Notes: generated from the sequence alone by a model not told the origin. A stretch of DNA of 9,845 nucleotides from AC-69 sp035701505 (GCA_035701505.1 DASSSA010000007.1:1-9845), one strand, 5' to 3'; positions 1-6,575 are shown, counted from the stretch's first letter. Made by a program: numbers and translations.

Positions 1-1
1 C

Positions 2-412
2 AAGTTCGAGGCCGGCACCATGAACATCGCCCAGGAGGTCGGGCTGGGCGCGGCAGTGGACTACCTCCGGGCTCTGGGCATGGACGCGGTCCGGGCCCAC
101 GAGGAGGAGATCACGGCGTACGCGATCGACCGCCTGCTGGACGCGGGGGCGACGATCTTCGGTCCGAAGGACGTCAGCGTCCGTGGCGGAGCGGTGTCGT
201 TCTGGTACAAGGACGTCCACCCGCACGACCTGGCCACGGTGCTGAACGAGGAGGGCGTGGCGGTCCGGGCGGGCCACCACTGCACCCAGCTGGTGATGCG
301 GCGGTTCGGCGTCCCGGCGACGACCAGGGCCTCGTTCTACGTCTACAACACGAACGACGACGTGGACGCGCTGGTCACCGCGCTGGCCAGGGCGGACGAG
401 GTGTTCGGCTAG
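2..412 (+). CDS. sufS: Cysteine desulfurase SufS, C-terminal third (5' end outside the window)
   Basis: This is the last 136 residues of a SufS-type (class II) cysteine desulfurase, a PLP enzyme that takes sulfur from cysteine and passes it as a persulfide to a scaffold or relay protein for Fe-S cluster assembly in the cytosol. The frame is open from base 2, and KFEAGTMNIAQEVGLGAA matches the family block that follows the PLP lysine. The ATG at 20 inside this block is an internal methionine, not the start. The active-site cysteine lies in RAGHHCTQLVMRRFGV (codon 281-283), and the downstream TRASFYVYNTNDDVDAL block is also typical. The visible part is about a third of the usual 400 or so residues and ends where the family ends, so only the window edge truncates it. 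It lies 37 bases upstream of sufU, its usual partner. The family assignment is very secure. Confidence 0.96.
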   Translation, partial: KFEAGTMNIAQEVGLGAAVDYLRALGMDAVRAHEEEITAYAIDRLLDAGATIFGPKDVSVRGGAVSFWYKDVHPHDLATVLNEEGVAVRAGHHCTQLVMRRFGVPATTRASFYVYNTNDDVDALVTALARADEVFG

Positions 413-449
413 TTGCGTTGAACTGCAGGGCCGTGCGAAGGGGCGAAAC

Positions 450-905
450 GTGGCACTCGACGAGATCTACAAGGAAACCATCCTCGATCACTACAAGAAC
501 CCTCGGAACAAGCGCGAGCTCGCGGGGGCGGAGCTCTCGTGCTCCCGGAACAACCCGCTGTGCGGCGACGAGATCACGGTCTTCGTGCACGAGGAGGACG
601 GGAAGGTGGCGGGGATCACGTTCCTGGGGCAAGGGTGCTCCATCTCTCAGAGCTCGGCCTCGATGATGACGGAGGCGGTGAATGGAAAGTCGGTCCAGGA
701 GGCGGAGGCGCTGATCGGGGACTTCCGGGGGATGATGGCCGGCGACGCGGAGCCCGACGAGGACGAATTCGGCGAGCTGGTCGCTCTGAAGGGAGTGGTG
801 AAGTACCCGATCAGGGTGAAGTGCGCCGTGCTGGCCTGGGACGTGCTCCAGGAGGCGCTCTCGGGCGAGGACGGCGAGGAGGCGGGCACGGCGGCTGGGC
901 GATGA
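450..905 (+). CDS. sufU: Fe-S assembly sulfur-relay protein SufU
   Basis: SufU is a zinc-containing, IscU-like protein that accepts the persulfide from SufS and hands sulfur to the SufBCD scaffold. At 151 residues it has the usual length. The N-terminus (LYKE-type helix, then ILDHYKNPRN at about 11-20) is canonical. The zinc and catalytic residues are visible: C38 and D40 in NPLCGD, C63 in LGQGCSIS, and C125 in VKCAVLAW. This matches the pattern C41/D43/C66/C128 of the Bacillus protein with a constant shift of three. The extra stretch at about 91-110 separates SufU from IscU. The start is GTG at 450, chosen because the family begins there and because a purine-rich AAGGGG (438-443) precedes it. 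It sits just after sufS in the same operon, and its TGA overlaps the next start (ATGA). Confidence 0.96.
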   Translation: MALDEIYKETILDHYKNPRNKRELAGAELSCSRNNPLCGDEITVFVHEEDGKVAGITFLGQGCSISQSSASMMTEAVNGKSVQEAEALIGDFRGMMAGDAEPDEDEFGELVALKGVVKYPIRVKCAVLAWDVLQEALSGEDGEEAGTAAGR

Positions 906-2707
906 CCACTCGCGGCGCGACGGCCGCGCTGGTGGGGCTCATCGCCATCCTCCTCGGAGGGTCGGCAGCCGATGCGCAATCCTCCGAGGTCATCCACCGG
1001 TACGACGTCGCGATCCAGATCGAGCGGGACGACTCGATCGTCGTGCGGGAGACGATCGAATACGACTTCGGGACGGCCGTGCGCCATGGGATCTTCCGGG
1101 ACATCCCGACGACCCTTCGATACGACGATGCTCATGACCGGACGTACCCGCTGGACGTGGAATCCGTCACGGGATCGCCTGGCACTCCCGTCGGCTACGA
1201 GACGGAGGATGCCGGGGCAGGCACGACGAGGATCAGGATCGGCGATCCGGACCGAACGATCACCGGCCGGCACATCTACGTCATCACGTACCGCATGGGT
1301 GGGGCCCTGAACGGGTTCCCCGATCACGACGAGCTGTACTGGAACGCGGTCGGGCCGGACTGGTCCGTCCCCATCCGGCAGGCAAGGGTGAGGGTCTTGG
1401 CCCCCGGTTCGATCGACCGGATCGCCTGCTTGGCGGGACCGGCCGGCTCGAGCCTGCCCTGTGAGAAGAGCGCCGTGAAGGACGGGACCGCATCCTTCGC
1501 TCAATCATCGCTGGATGCCTACGACGCGTTCACCGTTGTGGTTGGCCTTCCGAAGGGCATCGTCGCCGAACCGGCCCCCATCCTCACGGAGCGTTGGACG
1601 CTTCGCCGAAGCTTCGCCACCACCCCGTTCACCGTCGGGGGCTCGCTCCTGCTTGCCGCCCTGGTCATCGGGGGATTCGCTCGCATGGTCTGGAAGACGG
1701 GGCGAGACCGGCGCTACCGGGGTTCCCAGGTGGACGTGCTCATGGGCGCGCCGGCGGACACCCCTGAACAGTTCGTCCCCCTGTTCGAGGGCGACGCGTC
1801 GGGCCCTGTCGAGTTCGCGCCGCCGCTCGGCCTTCGGCCTGGCCAGATCGGGACCCTGGTCGACGAGGTGGCCAACCCGCTGGACGTCACCGCCTCCGTG
1901 ATCGACCTCGCCGTCAGGAAGTACCTGGTGATCGAGGAGATCCCCAAGAAAGGATGGTTCGGCAAGCCGGACTGGAAGCTCACGAAGCTGAGGGACCCCG
2001 ACCGGGAGCTCCTCGAGTACGAACGGGAGCTACTCGACGGCCTGTTCGAGGACGGGCAGGAGGTCAACCTGTCGGACCTGCGAACGAAGTTCGTCTCGCG
2101 TCTCCACCGCGTGCAGGACGCGCTGTACCGCGACGCCGTCGGAAAGGGGTGGTTCGCGGGGCGACCCGACCGCATCCGTAGGCGGTGGGTGGCCGCGGGG
2201 ATCGGCGTCCTCGTCGTGGGCGGGGTGCTCGAGCTCGCAGCGATCAGGTGGACCCGTCTGGCCCTCCTCCCGCTGGCGGTGATCCTGGCCGGATCGTTGC
2301 TGATCGTCGGGGCGAAATGGATGCCTCGACGGACGGCCACCGGAACGGGGTTGGTTCGGCGGGTTCGGGGGTTCCGCACCGTCATCGCCACGGCGGAGTC
2401 CAATATGGCCAGGTTCGCCGAGAAGGAGAACCTGTTCACGCGATACCTTCCCTACGCGATCGTTTTCGGTCTGACCGAGAAGTGGGTGCGAGCCTTCGAG
2501 GTCCTCGGCGAACCGCCACCCGACACGACGTGGTACGTCTCGTCGAACGCCTTCGCCTACGGCGCGTTCTCCGATGCCATGGATGGCTTCTCCGTGACCA
2601 CTGCGGGCACGATCACGTCGACACCCTCGGGTTCGGGGGGAAGCGGTTTCGGCGGCGGCGGCTTCGCGGGCGGAGGCGGGGGGGGCGGGGGCGGCGGATC
2701 CTGGTGA
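902..2707 (+). CDS. DUF2207 domain membrane protein with glycine-rich C-terminal tail
   Basis: This 601-residue protein belongs to the DUF2207 (YciQ-like) family of membrane proteins, whose function is not established. A hydrophobic signal sequence covers about residues 5-25, with a likely cleavage after ADA. The extracytoplasmic domain that follows has the family pattern YDVAIQIERDDSIVVRETIEY and HGIFRDIP. A first membrane segment lies at about 240-263. A cytoplasmic region follows that contains VTASVIDLAVRKYLVIEE, then a membrane hairpin at about 428-472. The last 25 residues are mostly glycine and end in SW, a tail often seen in this family. The true start is ATG 902, which overlaps the sufU stop as ATGA. 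An open frame continues upstream through sufU but is not coding. No strong Shine-Dalgarno sits at the right distance, so translation is probably coupled to sufU. Nothing in the protein suggests a direct role in Fe-S assembly. Confidence 0.93.
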   Translation: MTTRGATAALVGLIAILLGGSAADAQSSEVIHRYDVAIQIERDDSIVVRETIEYDFGTAVRHGIFRDIPTTLRYDDAHDRTYPLDVESVTGSPGTPVGYETEDAGAGTTRIRIGDPDRTITGRHIYVITYRMGGALNGFPDHDELYWNAVGPDWSVPIRQARVRVLAPGSIDRIACLAGPAGSSLPCEKSAVKDGTASFAQSSLDAYDAFTVVVGLPKGIVAEPAPILTERWTLRRSFATTPFTVGGSLLLAALVIGGFARMVWKTGRDRRYRGSQVDVLMGAPADTPEQFVPLFEGDASGPVEFAPPLGLRPGQIGTLVDEVANPLDVTASVIDLAVRKYLVIEEIPKKGWFGKPDWKLTKLRDPDRELLEYERELLDGLFEDGQEVNLSDLRTKFVSRLHRVQDALYRDAVGKGWFAGRPDRIRRRWVAAGIGVLVVGGVLELAAIRWTRLALLPLAVILAGSLLIVGAKWMPRRTATGTGLVRRVRGFRTVIATAESNMARFAEKENLFTRYLPYAIVFGLTEKWVRAFEVLGEPPPDTTWYVSSNAFAYGAFSDAMDGFSVTTAGTITSTPSGSGGSGFGGGGFAGGGGGGGGGGSW

Positions 2708-2768
2708 AACCAGCATGATCCTGGTACCCGAGGGATCGAGCGGAAGCAGTCCCGTTCGGCGGAGCCGC

Positions 2769-2774
2769 TAGAGT
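2769..2774 (+). promoter_or_regulatory. Putative -10 element TAGAGT of a leaderless promoter for the methyltransferase gene
   Basis: TAGAGT fits the actinobacterial -10 pattern TAnnnT and lies exactly seven bases before the ATG at 2782, so transcription would begin at or next to the start codon. Two sequence facts support this. No Shine-Dalgarno lies at a usable distance. The in-frame stop TGA at 2716-2718 is followed by no ATG, GTG or TTG until 2782, so 2782 is the only possible standard start. No recognisable -35 box is present. Confidence 0.5.
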
Positions 2775-2781
2775 TGACCGC

Positions 2782-3345
2782 ATGTTCTTGCGGGAGAACG
2801 AGGAGGGGAGCCGCATCGCCCCGTATCTTCAGACGGGGCAGACCATGCTCGACCTCGGAGCGGGAACTGGATTCATGGCCCGATGGCTCCGCGACAGGAC
2901 CGGCGTGCGTCCCACGCTCTGCGATCTGGTCGACTACGGCAATCGCGATAGGACGATGCCCTTCGTCCTGCAGTCCGACCCCGTCGGGGTGCCGTTCGAG
3001 GATGCCTCATTCGATGTCGTCCTCCTCATGTTCGTCTTCCATCACATGGAGGGGTGGAGCCAACAGGAGCACCTGCTCGATGAGGCCCTGCGGATCGCCA
3101 GGGAGCGCGTGATCATCGCGGAGGACACGCCGAATTCCAAGCTGGATCGCACGTTCAACACGGCCTGGGATTGGCTCCTGAACCTCCGCCACGACGTTCC
3201 CACGCCCTTCACGTTCCGAGACGTCGAGCTGTGGACGACGCTTTTCAAGGAGCGGGACGTCTCGATCGCCCACGTTGAGACGTACCGGCCGCTGTGGCCG
3301 ACCCTCGGCACCTACCCTCACTCCGTCTTCGTCCTGGACCGCTAG
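2782..3345 (+). CDS. Class I SAM-dependent methyltransferase (UbiE-like fold), substrate unknown
   Basis: This 187-residue protein has the Rossmann-type methyltransferase fold. Motif I, LDLGAGTGF, is at residues 23-31 and binds S-adenosylmethionine. The segment at about 71-89 (PFEDASFDVVLLMFVFHHM) matches the post-motif region typical of UbiE/Methyltransf_11 proteins. The protein is short: only about 20 residues precede motif I, but ATG 2782 is the only possible start in this frame because a stop lies at 2716-2718. The C-terminal half (TFNTAWDWLLNL, then FTFRDVELWTTLF) probably forms the substrate lid; I cannot assign the substrate. The next gene begins four bases after the stop, so the two are almost certainly cotranscribed. 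The fold is secure; the acceptor could be a lipid, a quinone-like molecule or another small molecule. Confidence 0.87.
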   Translation: MFLRENEEGSRIAPYLQTGQTMLDLGAGTGFMARWLRDRTGVRPTLCDLVDYGNRDRTMPFVLQSDPVGVPFEDASFDVVLLMFVFHHMEGWSQQEHLLDEALRIARERVIIAEDTPNSKLDRTFNTAWDWLLNLRHDVPTPFTFRDVELWTTLFKERDVSIAHVETYRPLWPTLGTYPHSVFVLDR

Positions 3346-3349
3346 CGGC

Positions 3350-4339
3350 ATGGAGATCGTGTTCTCCGGGGACGGACGGGATTTCGTCCGCCGGGACTGG
3401 TCGAACCTGGTCACGACGGACCCGGCAGGGACGTTCTTCCACACGCCGCAGTTCCTCAAGCTGTACTGGGAGGAGTTCGTCCAAGGGCAGGAGCGGCTGC
3501 TCCTTGCCTTCGCCGAGGAGGACGGGGCCCAGGTGGGTGCCGTTGCCTTCGAGCGCTCCGACACGAGACTTCGGTTCCTGGGAGGGACCGAGGTCACCGA
3601 CTACATGGGGCCGGTGGCACTCCCCGAGGCTGGCGGCGGCTTCGCCAAGGAGCTGCTGGCGGCGCTGGAGCGGCGTGACGACTGGTCCGAGGCGGACCTC
3701 CGGGGCCTGCCCGAGGATCGCCAGTGGCTCCATCGGCTCGCCGAAGCCGCTGCGGCGCAAGGGTTCAGAGTCGAGGTGGTCGACGACTCCAGTGGGATCG
3801 CGCCCTTCCTGCCGCTCCCCGGTTCCTACGACGAGTACCTGAATGCGCTCCCAGCGAAGCTCCGTCACGAGATCCGGCGTAAGGCTCGCAAACTCGTGGC
3901 GGAGGCCGGCCCGTACCGGATCTGCCTGGCCCATGCGGACACGCTGGCCGAGTACCTCGATCGGTTCGTCGAGCTGCACAAGCGGAGCGACGGGCCCAAG
4001 GGCGTGTTCCTCCAGTCGGGTATGGAGATCTTCTTCCGCAGGCTGGGAGAGGAGTTCCTCCCTCGGGGGATCTTCAACCTGACCTTCATCGAGGTCGGGG
4101 CGGAGAAGGTGGCCGGGACAGTTGGCTTCCGTTTCGAGGGGATCTCCTATTTGTACAACTCGGCCTTCGACCGCTCGTGGCGGCACCTCTCGCCGGGGAT
4201 GGTGCTGGTGGCCGAGGACATCCGTATCGCCATCGAGGGCGGTTGCAGCGGGTTCGACATGTTGAAGGGGGAGTACGACTACAAGTACCGGTTCGGCGCC
4301 TATCCGCGACCCATCAAGCGTCTGGCCATCTCGCGCTAA
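3350..4339 (+). CDS. GNAT-family acyltransferase, FemAB/BioF2-like (Acetyltransf_6 type)
   Basis: This 329-residue protein looks like a double-GNAT (FemAB/BioF2/CelD-like) acyltransferase. Such proteins transfer acyl or aminoacyl groups in cell-envelope or polysaccharide chemistry. Recognisable parts are the N-terminal block TFFHTPQFLKLYWEEF, the middle block LPAKLRHEIRRKARKL, and the C-terminal signature GFDMLKGEYDYKYRFGA (residues 301-317), close to the family's FDfl.G...YKyrfG pattern. The start is ATG 3350. An upstream in-frame ATG at 3275 would lie inside the methyltransferase gene and adds residues with no family character. The four-base gap to the methyltransferase suggests translational coupling. 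The stop codon (TAA, 4337-4339) overlaps the stop of the oppositely oriented anti-sigma gene. The acyl donor and acceptor cannot be read from the sequence. Confidence 0.86.
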   Translation: MEIVFSGDGRDFVRRDWSNLVTTDPAGTFFHTPQFLKLYWEEFVQGQERLLLAFAEEDGAQVGAVAFERSDTRLRFLGGTEVTDYMGPVALPEAGGGFAKELLAALERRDDWSEADLRGLPEDRQWLHRLAEAAAAQGFRVEVVDDSSGIAPFLPLPGSYDEYLNALPAKLRHEIRRKARKLVAEAGPYRICLAHADTLAEYLDRFVELHKRSDGPKGVFLQSGMEIFFRRLGEEFLPRGIFNLTFIEVGAEKVAGTVGFRFEGISYLYNSAFDRSWRHLSPGMVLVAEDIRIAIEGGCSGFDMLKGEYDYKYRFGAYPRPIKRLAISR

Positions 4340-5052
4340 TCGCCGGACACGGACCCCGTCGCGATGGTCGCCCCGGACTCGTCTCGGACCATCACGGTCT
4401 CGAACGGCCGGAGGTTCGAGGAGGTGACCAGCCAGCTCGAAGCCTCGCCACCGGAGCTGAACTCCATCTCATGCAATTCGATGGTTCGGCCGTCCCGGGT
4501 GGAGAGGGTGACGGTGGCCTGGCCCTGCATGCCCGGAGCTCGAACCAGGACCAGCACCCAGGACTGTTCCACCTTCGAGTCGTAGACCACCGCGCTTCCC
4601 TCGAGCTGCTGCGACCCCTGCGGGCGGAGGGTGGCCACGCGAACGTTCTCGCCTCCGAGGACTCCCAGGAGCGCCTCGTACTTCATCGCCGCCGCCTCGT
4701 TCCGGGCGGCGCGGGCGTTGGACCACAGCGCCCAGGACGCGGAGCCGGCCACCAGCACCACGGCCGCGGCCCACGCCAGCCACCGGATCGGGCGGCGACC
4801 GGACCCGCTCGGGGCTAGGTCCTCCGTCCAGTCGCCCTGCAGCTCCGACAGGACCCGCTCCTTCAGCTCCTCCGGCGGGGCCAGCTCGTGCGCGGCCCTG
4901 GCGAAGGTGCTCAGTCCCTCGGCAAGCCTGGCCATGTCCCTGCGGCAATGGGCGCAGCCGCGCAGATGGCGGCGGACCTTCACGTTGTCCGGCTCGTCCA
5001 GTGTCCCAAGCAGATGCTCGGCCAGCTGGTCGCGCACCTCGTCACAGATCAC
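4336..5052 (-). CDS. Membrane anti-sigma factor with zinc-binding ZAS domain and RskA-like C-terminus
   Basis: This 238-residue protein is predicted to hold the adjacent ECF sigma factor inactive. The N-terminal ZAS/zf-HC2 domain has C3 and H29-x3-C33-x2-C36. This spacing is the same as that reported for the zinc ligands of Streptomyces RsrA (C11, H37, C41, C44). A single membrane helix runs at about residues 91-109 (WLAWAAAVVLVAGSASWAL), followed by an extracytoplasmic domain of RskA type ending in SGATIATGSV. The start is GTG 5052, supported by GGAGGA (minus strand, 5063-5058) five bases upstream; it overlaps the sigma gene by 11 bases, the usual coupled arrangement. Signals acting outside the membrane on the RskA-like domain, or thiol oxidation and zinc loss at the ZAS motif, could both release the sigma factor. 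Which applies here is not visible. Confidence 0.88.
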   Translation of the reverse strand: MICDEVRDQLAEHLLGTLDEPDNVKVRRHLRGCAHCRRDMARLAEGLSTFARAAHELAPPEELKERVLSELQGDWTEDLAPSGSGRRPIRWLAWAAAVVLVAGSASWALWSNARAARNEAAAMKYEALLGVLGGENVRVATLRPQGSQQLEGSAVVYDSKVEQSWVLVLVRAPGMQGQATVTLSTRDGRTIELHEMEFSSGGEASSWLVTSSNLRPFETVMVRDESGATIATGSVSGD

Positions 5053-5617
5053 GCCGTTCCTCCAGCTCCTCCCGCAGCTTCAACAGCGCGGTCCTGATCC
5101 TCGTCTTGGCCGTGCCCAACGGGATCCCCTCGAGCTCCGCCACCTCGGCGCTGGTCTTGCCACCGAAATACGCCAGCTCCAGCGCGGCGCGCTGCCCCGG
5201 CGAGAGGGTGGTCATAGCCCGGCGGGCCCTTGCCGCCAGGTCCTCGGTCTCGGCCACCTCGTCCGGGCCGGGGTCCCCTGAGACATCGACCACGGGATGG
5301 GCGGCTTCCGCCGTACGTGCCTCGAGGACCCGCCGGCGGAGCGCATCGATGGCCAGGCTCCTGGCGACCAGGAGCACCCACGTGTCGAGCCGTCCCCGGG
5401 CCTGCTCGAATCGGTCCGCGCTTCGCCACAGCTTCACGAATGTGTCCTGCACCAGGTCCTGCGCCGCCGGCTCGTTGCCAAGCATCACGATCCCCAGGCC
5501 ATAGATGCGCGCCGCGAACCGGTCGTACAGGACCTCGGCAGCCGCCGGGTCGCGTTGGCCGAACGATCGCATCAGCGATTCGTCTGGATGCTGCTCTTTC
5601 GATCGCACGCGCGGCAC
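5042..5617 (-). CDS. ECF (group 4) RNA polymerase sigma factor, SigK/RpoE-like
   Basis: This 191-residue protein is an extracytoplasmic-function sigma factor. Region 2 covers about residues 28-96, with AQDLVQDTFVKLW (52-64) and the helix TWVLLVARSLAIDALRRR (79-96) that contacts the -10 DNA and core polymerase. Region 4 is at about 135-187, with LSPGQRAALELAYFGG and the helix-turn-helix PLGTAKTRIRTALLKLRE, which reads the -35. There is no extra C-terminal domain. The region 4 wording resembles the SigK branch, in keeping with the RskA-like partner. The start is GTG 5617; another in-frame GTG lies three codons later and cannot be excluded. No Shine-Dalgarno is obvious, but a 6-bp inverted repeat abuts the start. 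The gene follows the MDMPI-family gene by 63 bases on the same strand and overlaps the anti-sigma gene. Confidence 0.95.
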   Translation of the reverse strand: MPRVRSKEQHPDESLMRSFGQRDPAAAEVLYDRFAARIYGLGIVMLGNEPAAQDLVQDTFVKLWRSADRFEQARGRLDTWVLLVARSLAIDALRRRVLEARTAEAAHPVVDVSGDPGPDEVAETEDLAARARRAMTTLSPGQRAALELAYFGGKTSAEVAELEGIPLGTAKTRIRTALLKLREELEERRDL

Positions 5618-5618
5618 G

Positions 5619-5635
5619 GTACTCGGAAGGAGTAC
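5619..5635. repeat. Perfect 6-bp inverted repeat just upstream of the sigma factor start
   Basis: GTACTC and GAGTAC, separated by five bases, form a perfect palindrome that ends one base before the sigma factor GTG at 5617. It lies in the 63-bp gap after the MDMPI-family gene. It could be an operator for autoregulation, an RNA hairpin that limits translation of the sigma factor, or chance. The arms are short, so confidence in a function is low. Confidence 0.35.
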
Positions 5636-5680
5636 GCATGGGAACCAGGCACGGCTCTGAGAGACGCGATGGGTCGTGGG

Positions 5681-6511
5681 CTATTCGACGTAGGCCCGGA
5701 TGTGCTCGAGCACGAGGGTCGCCAGGTCCTCGTCCCCCCCGATCACGAGGGTCCCCTCGTCGAGGTAATGCTCGGCGGGAACCCGCCGCCCGGCGACCAG
5801 GGCGAACGCGGGCGCCCGGCCATCGATGAAGGCGTCCGGCTTCTTGTCCTCAGGCGGCGACTCTCGTGCCGCCATGCCCCAGTGCCAGCTCCCCTCGCCC
5901 ACGCCCTCCAGGTCCACCCGGATGCTCTTCCCGGGGAAAGACAGGCCGGCAAGGCCCAGGGCATAGGGGAGCATCCGGATGCCCATGTCGTTGACGAGGT
6001 AGAGGGGCCAGTGTTGGAGGTTCTCCTCCAGGCCGGCGCCGAGACGGACGTCCTCCCCGTGGAGCCACCATTCGATGATCCGGGATTGGATGAGATACCG
6101 GACCCCGATCTCGCCGGCCACCCATGGGACCCGGGTCGTCAACCACTCGTCATCGGGGATGAGGCCCGCCCGGGACAGGAACGCGTCGGCCCCCCGTCCC
6201 CAATCGGTGAGGATCTGACGGGTCGGGAGGTCGTTCCGCACCGTCACCGCCCACTCGTTGAACCCGTTCAGCCAGAACTCGCCGTCGTTGGCCTGGCGAA
6301 ACGCCTCGAACTCGGCCGCCGGATCGCCCTCCACGACCTGGGCCGCCGCGGTCTCCTGAGCGGCCAGGTGGGCCATGATGTCGCGGTTGCGCCACCCGGC
6401 GCAGACGCTGTCCCGATCCCAGGCCTCGGGCGCCGTGTACTGGACGGTACGGCCCAGGCGCTCTCGCTCGGCCTGGGCGATGCCCAACAACTCGGTCCGG
6501 TTCAGGCTCAC
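5681..6511 (-). CDS. Maleylpyruvate isomerase (MDMPI)-family, probably mycothiol-dependent, DinB-like protein
   Basis: This 276-residue protein fits the TIGR03083/MDMPI family, a DinB-like four-helix fold with a bound divalent metal. Several members are mycothiol-dependent enzymes, such as actinobacterial maleylpyruvate isomerase. The metal triad is visible: H48 in WRNRDIMAHLAAQE, and E147 and H151 in IIEWWLHGEDVR. This matches the H52, E144 and H148 arrangement of the corynebacterial enzyme. A sterol-carrier-like C-terminal domain follows. The start is GTG 6511, because GGGGGGAG lies about five bases upstream and the family N-terminus begins there; an ATG at 6577 would overlap the divergent glycerate kinase start. 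It is the first gene of a minus-strand run continuing into the sigma and anti-sigma genes. The substrate is unknown; no maleylpyruvate pathway genes are nearby. Use of mycothiol is inferred from the family. Confidence 0.87.
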   Translation of the reverse strand: MSLNRTELLGIAQAERERLGRTVQYTAPEAWDRDSVCAGWRNRDIMAHLAAQETAAAQVVEGDPAAEFEAFRQANDGEFWLNGFNEWAVTVRNDLPTRQILTDWGRGADAFLSRAGLIPDDEWLTTRVPWVAGEIGVRYLIQSRIIEWWLHGEDVRLGAGLEENLQHWPLYLVNDMGIRMLPYALGLAGLSFPGKSIRVDLEGVGEGSWHWGMAARESPPEDKKPDAFIDGRAPAFALVAGRRVPAEHYLDEGTLVIGGDEDLATLVLEHIRAYVE

Positions 6512-6559
6512 CCGCGCTCCCCCCTGGTCGTGGATCGATTCCGGCCGGCGCCGCGGCGG

Positions 6560-6565
6560 ATTGTA
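6560..6565 (-). promoter_or_regulatory. Putative -10 element TACAAT for the MDMPI/sigma/anti-sigma unit
   Basis: Read on the minus strand, 6565 to 6560 is TACAAT, a near-consensus -10 box. Transcription would begin near 6553 and leave a leader of about 40 bases with a good Shine-Dalgarno (GGGGGGAG) before the GTG at 6511. It overlaps the plus-strand box at 6564-6569, sharing the TA pair. No clear -35 hexamer is visible. Confidence 0.45.
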
Positions 6566-6569
6566 CCCT
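6564..6569 (+). promoter_or_regulatory. Putative -10 element TACCCT of a leaderless promoter for glycerate kinase
   Basis: TACCCT fits TAnnnT and lies six bases before the ATG at 6576, the start required by the protein family. No Shine-Dalgarno is present at a usable distance, in keeping with a leaderless transcript. It shares bases 6564-6565 with the oppositely oriented TACAAT. Confidence 0.42.
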
Positions 6570-6575
6570 GGGCCC

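Noticed and set aside
647..1504. Minus-strand open frame of 285 codons opposite sufU and DUF2207.
   Set aside because: Both sense genes are strongly supported by family motifs. The antisense frame shows none.
2701..2725. Small hairpins after the DUF2207 gene (CTGGT-gaa-ACCAG and ACCAG-7-CTGGT) as a terminator.
   Set aside because: The stems are only five base pairs and no T run follows, so an intrinsic terminator is not supported. The first stem also includes the stop codon region.
5641..5646. GGAACC as an ECF-type -35 box for autoregulation of the sigma genes.
   Set aside because: It is on the plus strand, pointing away from the sigma gene, and no fitting -10 follows at 16-17 bases.
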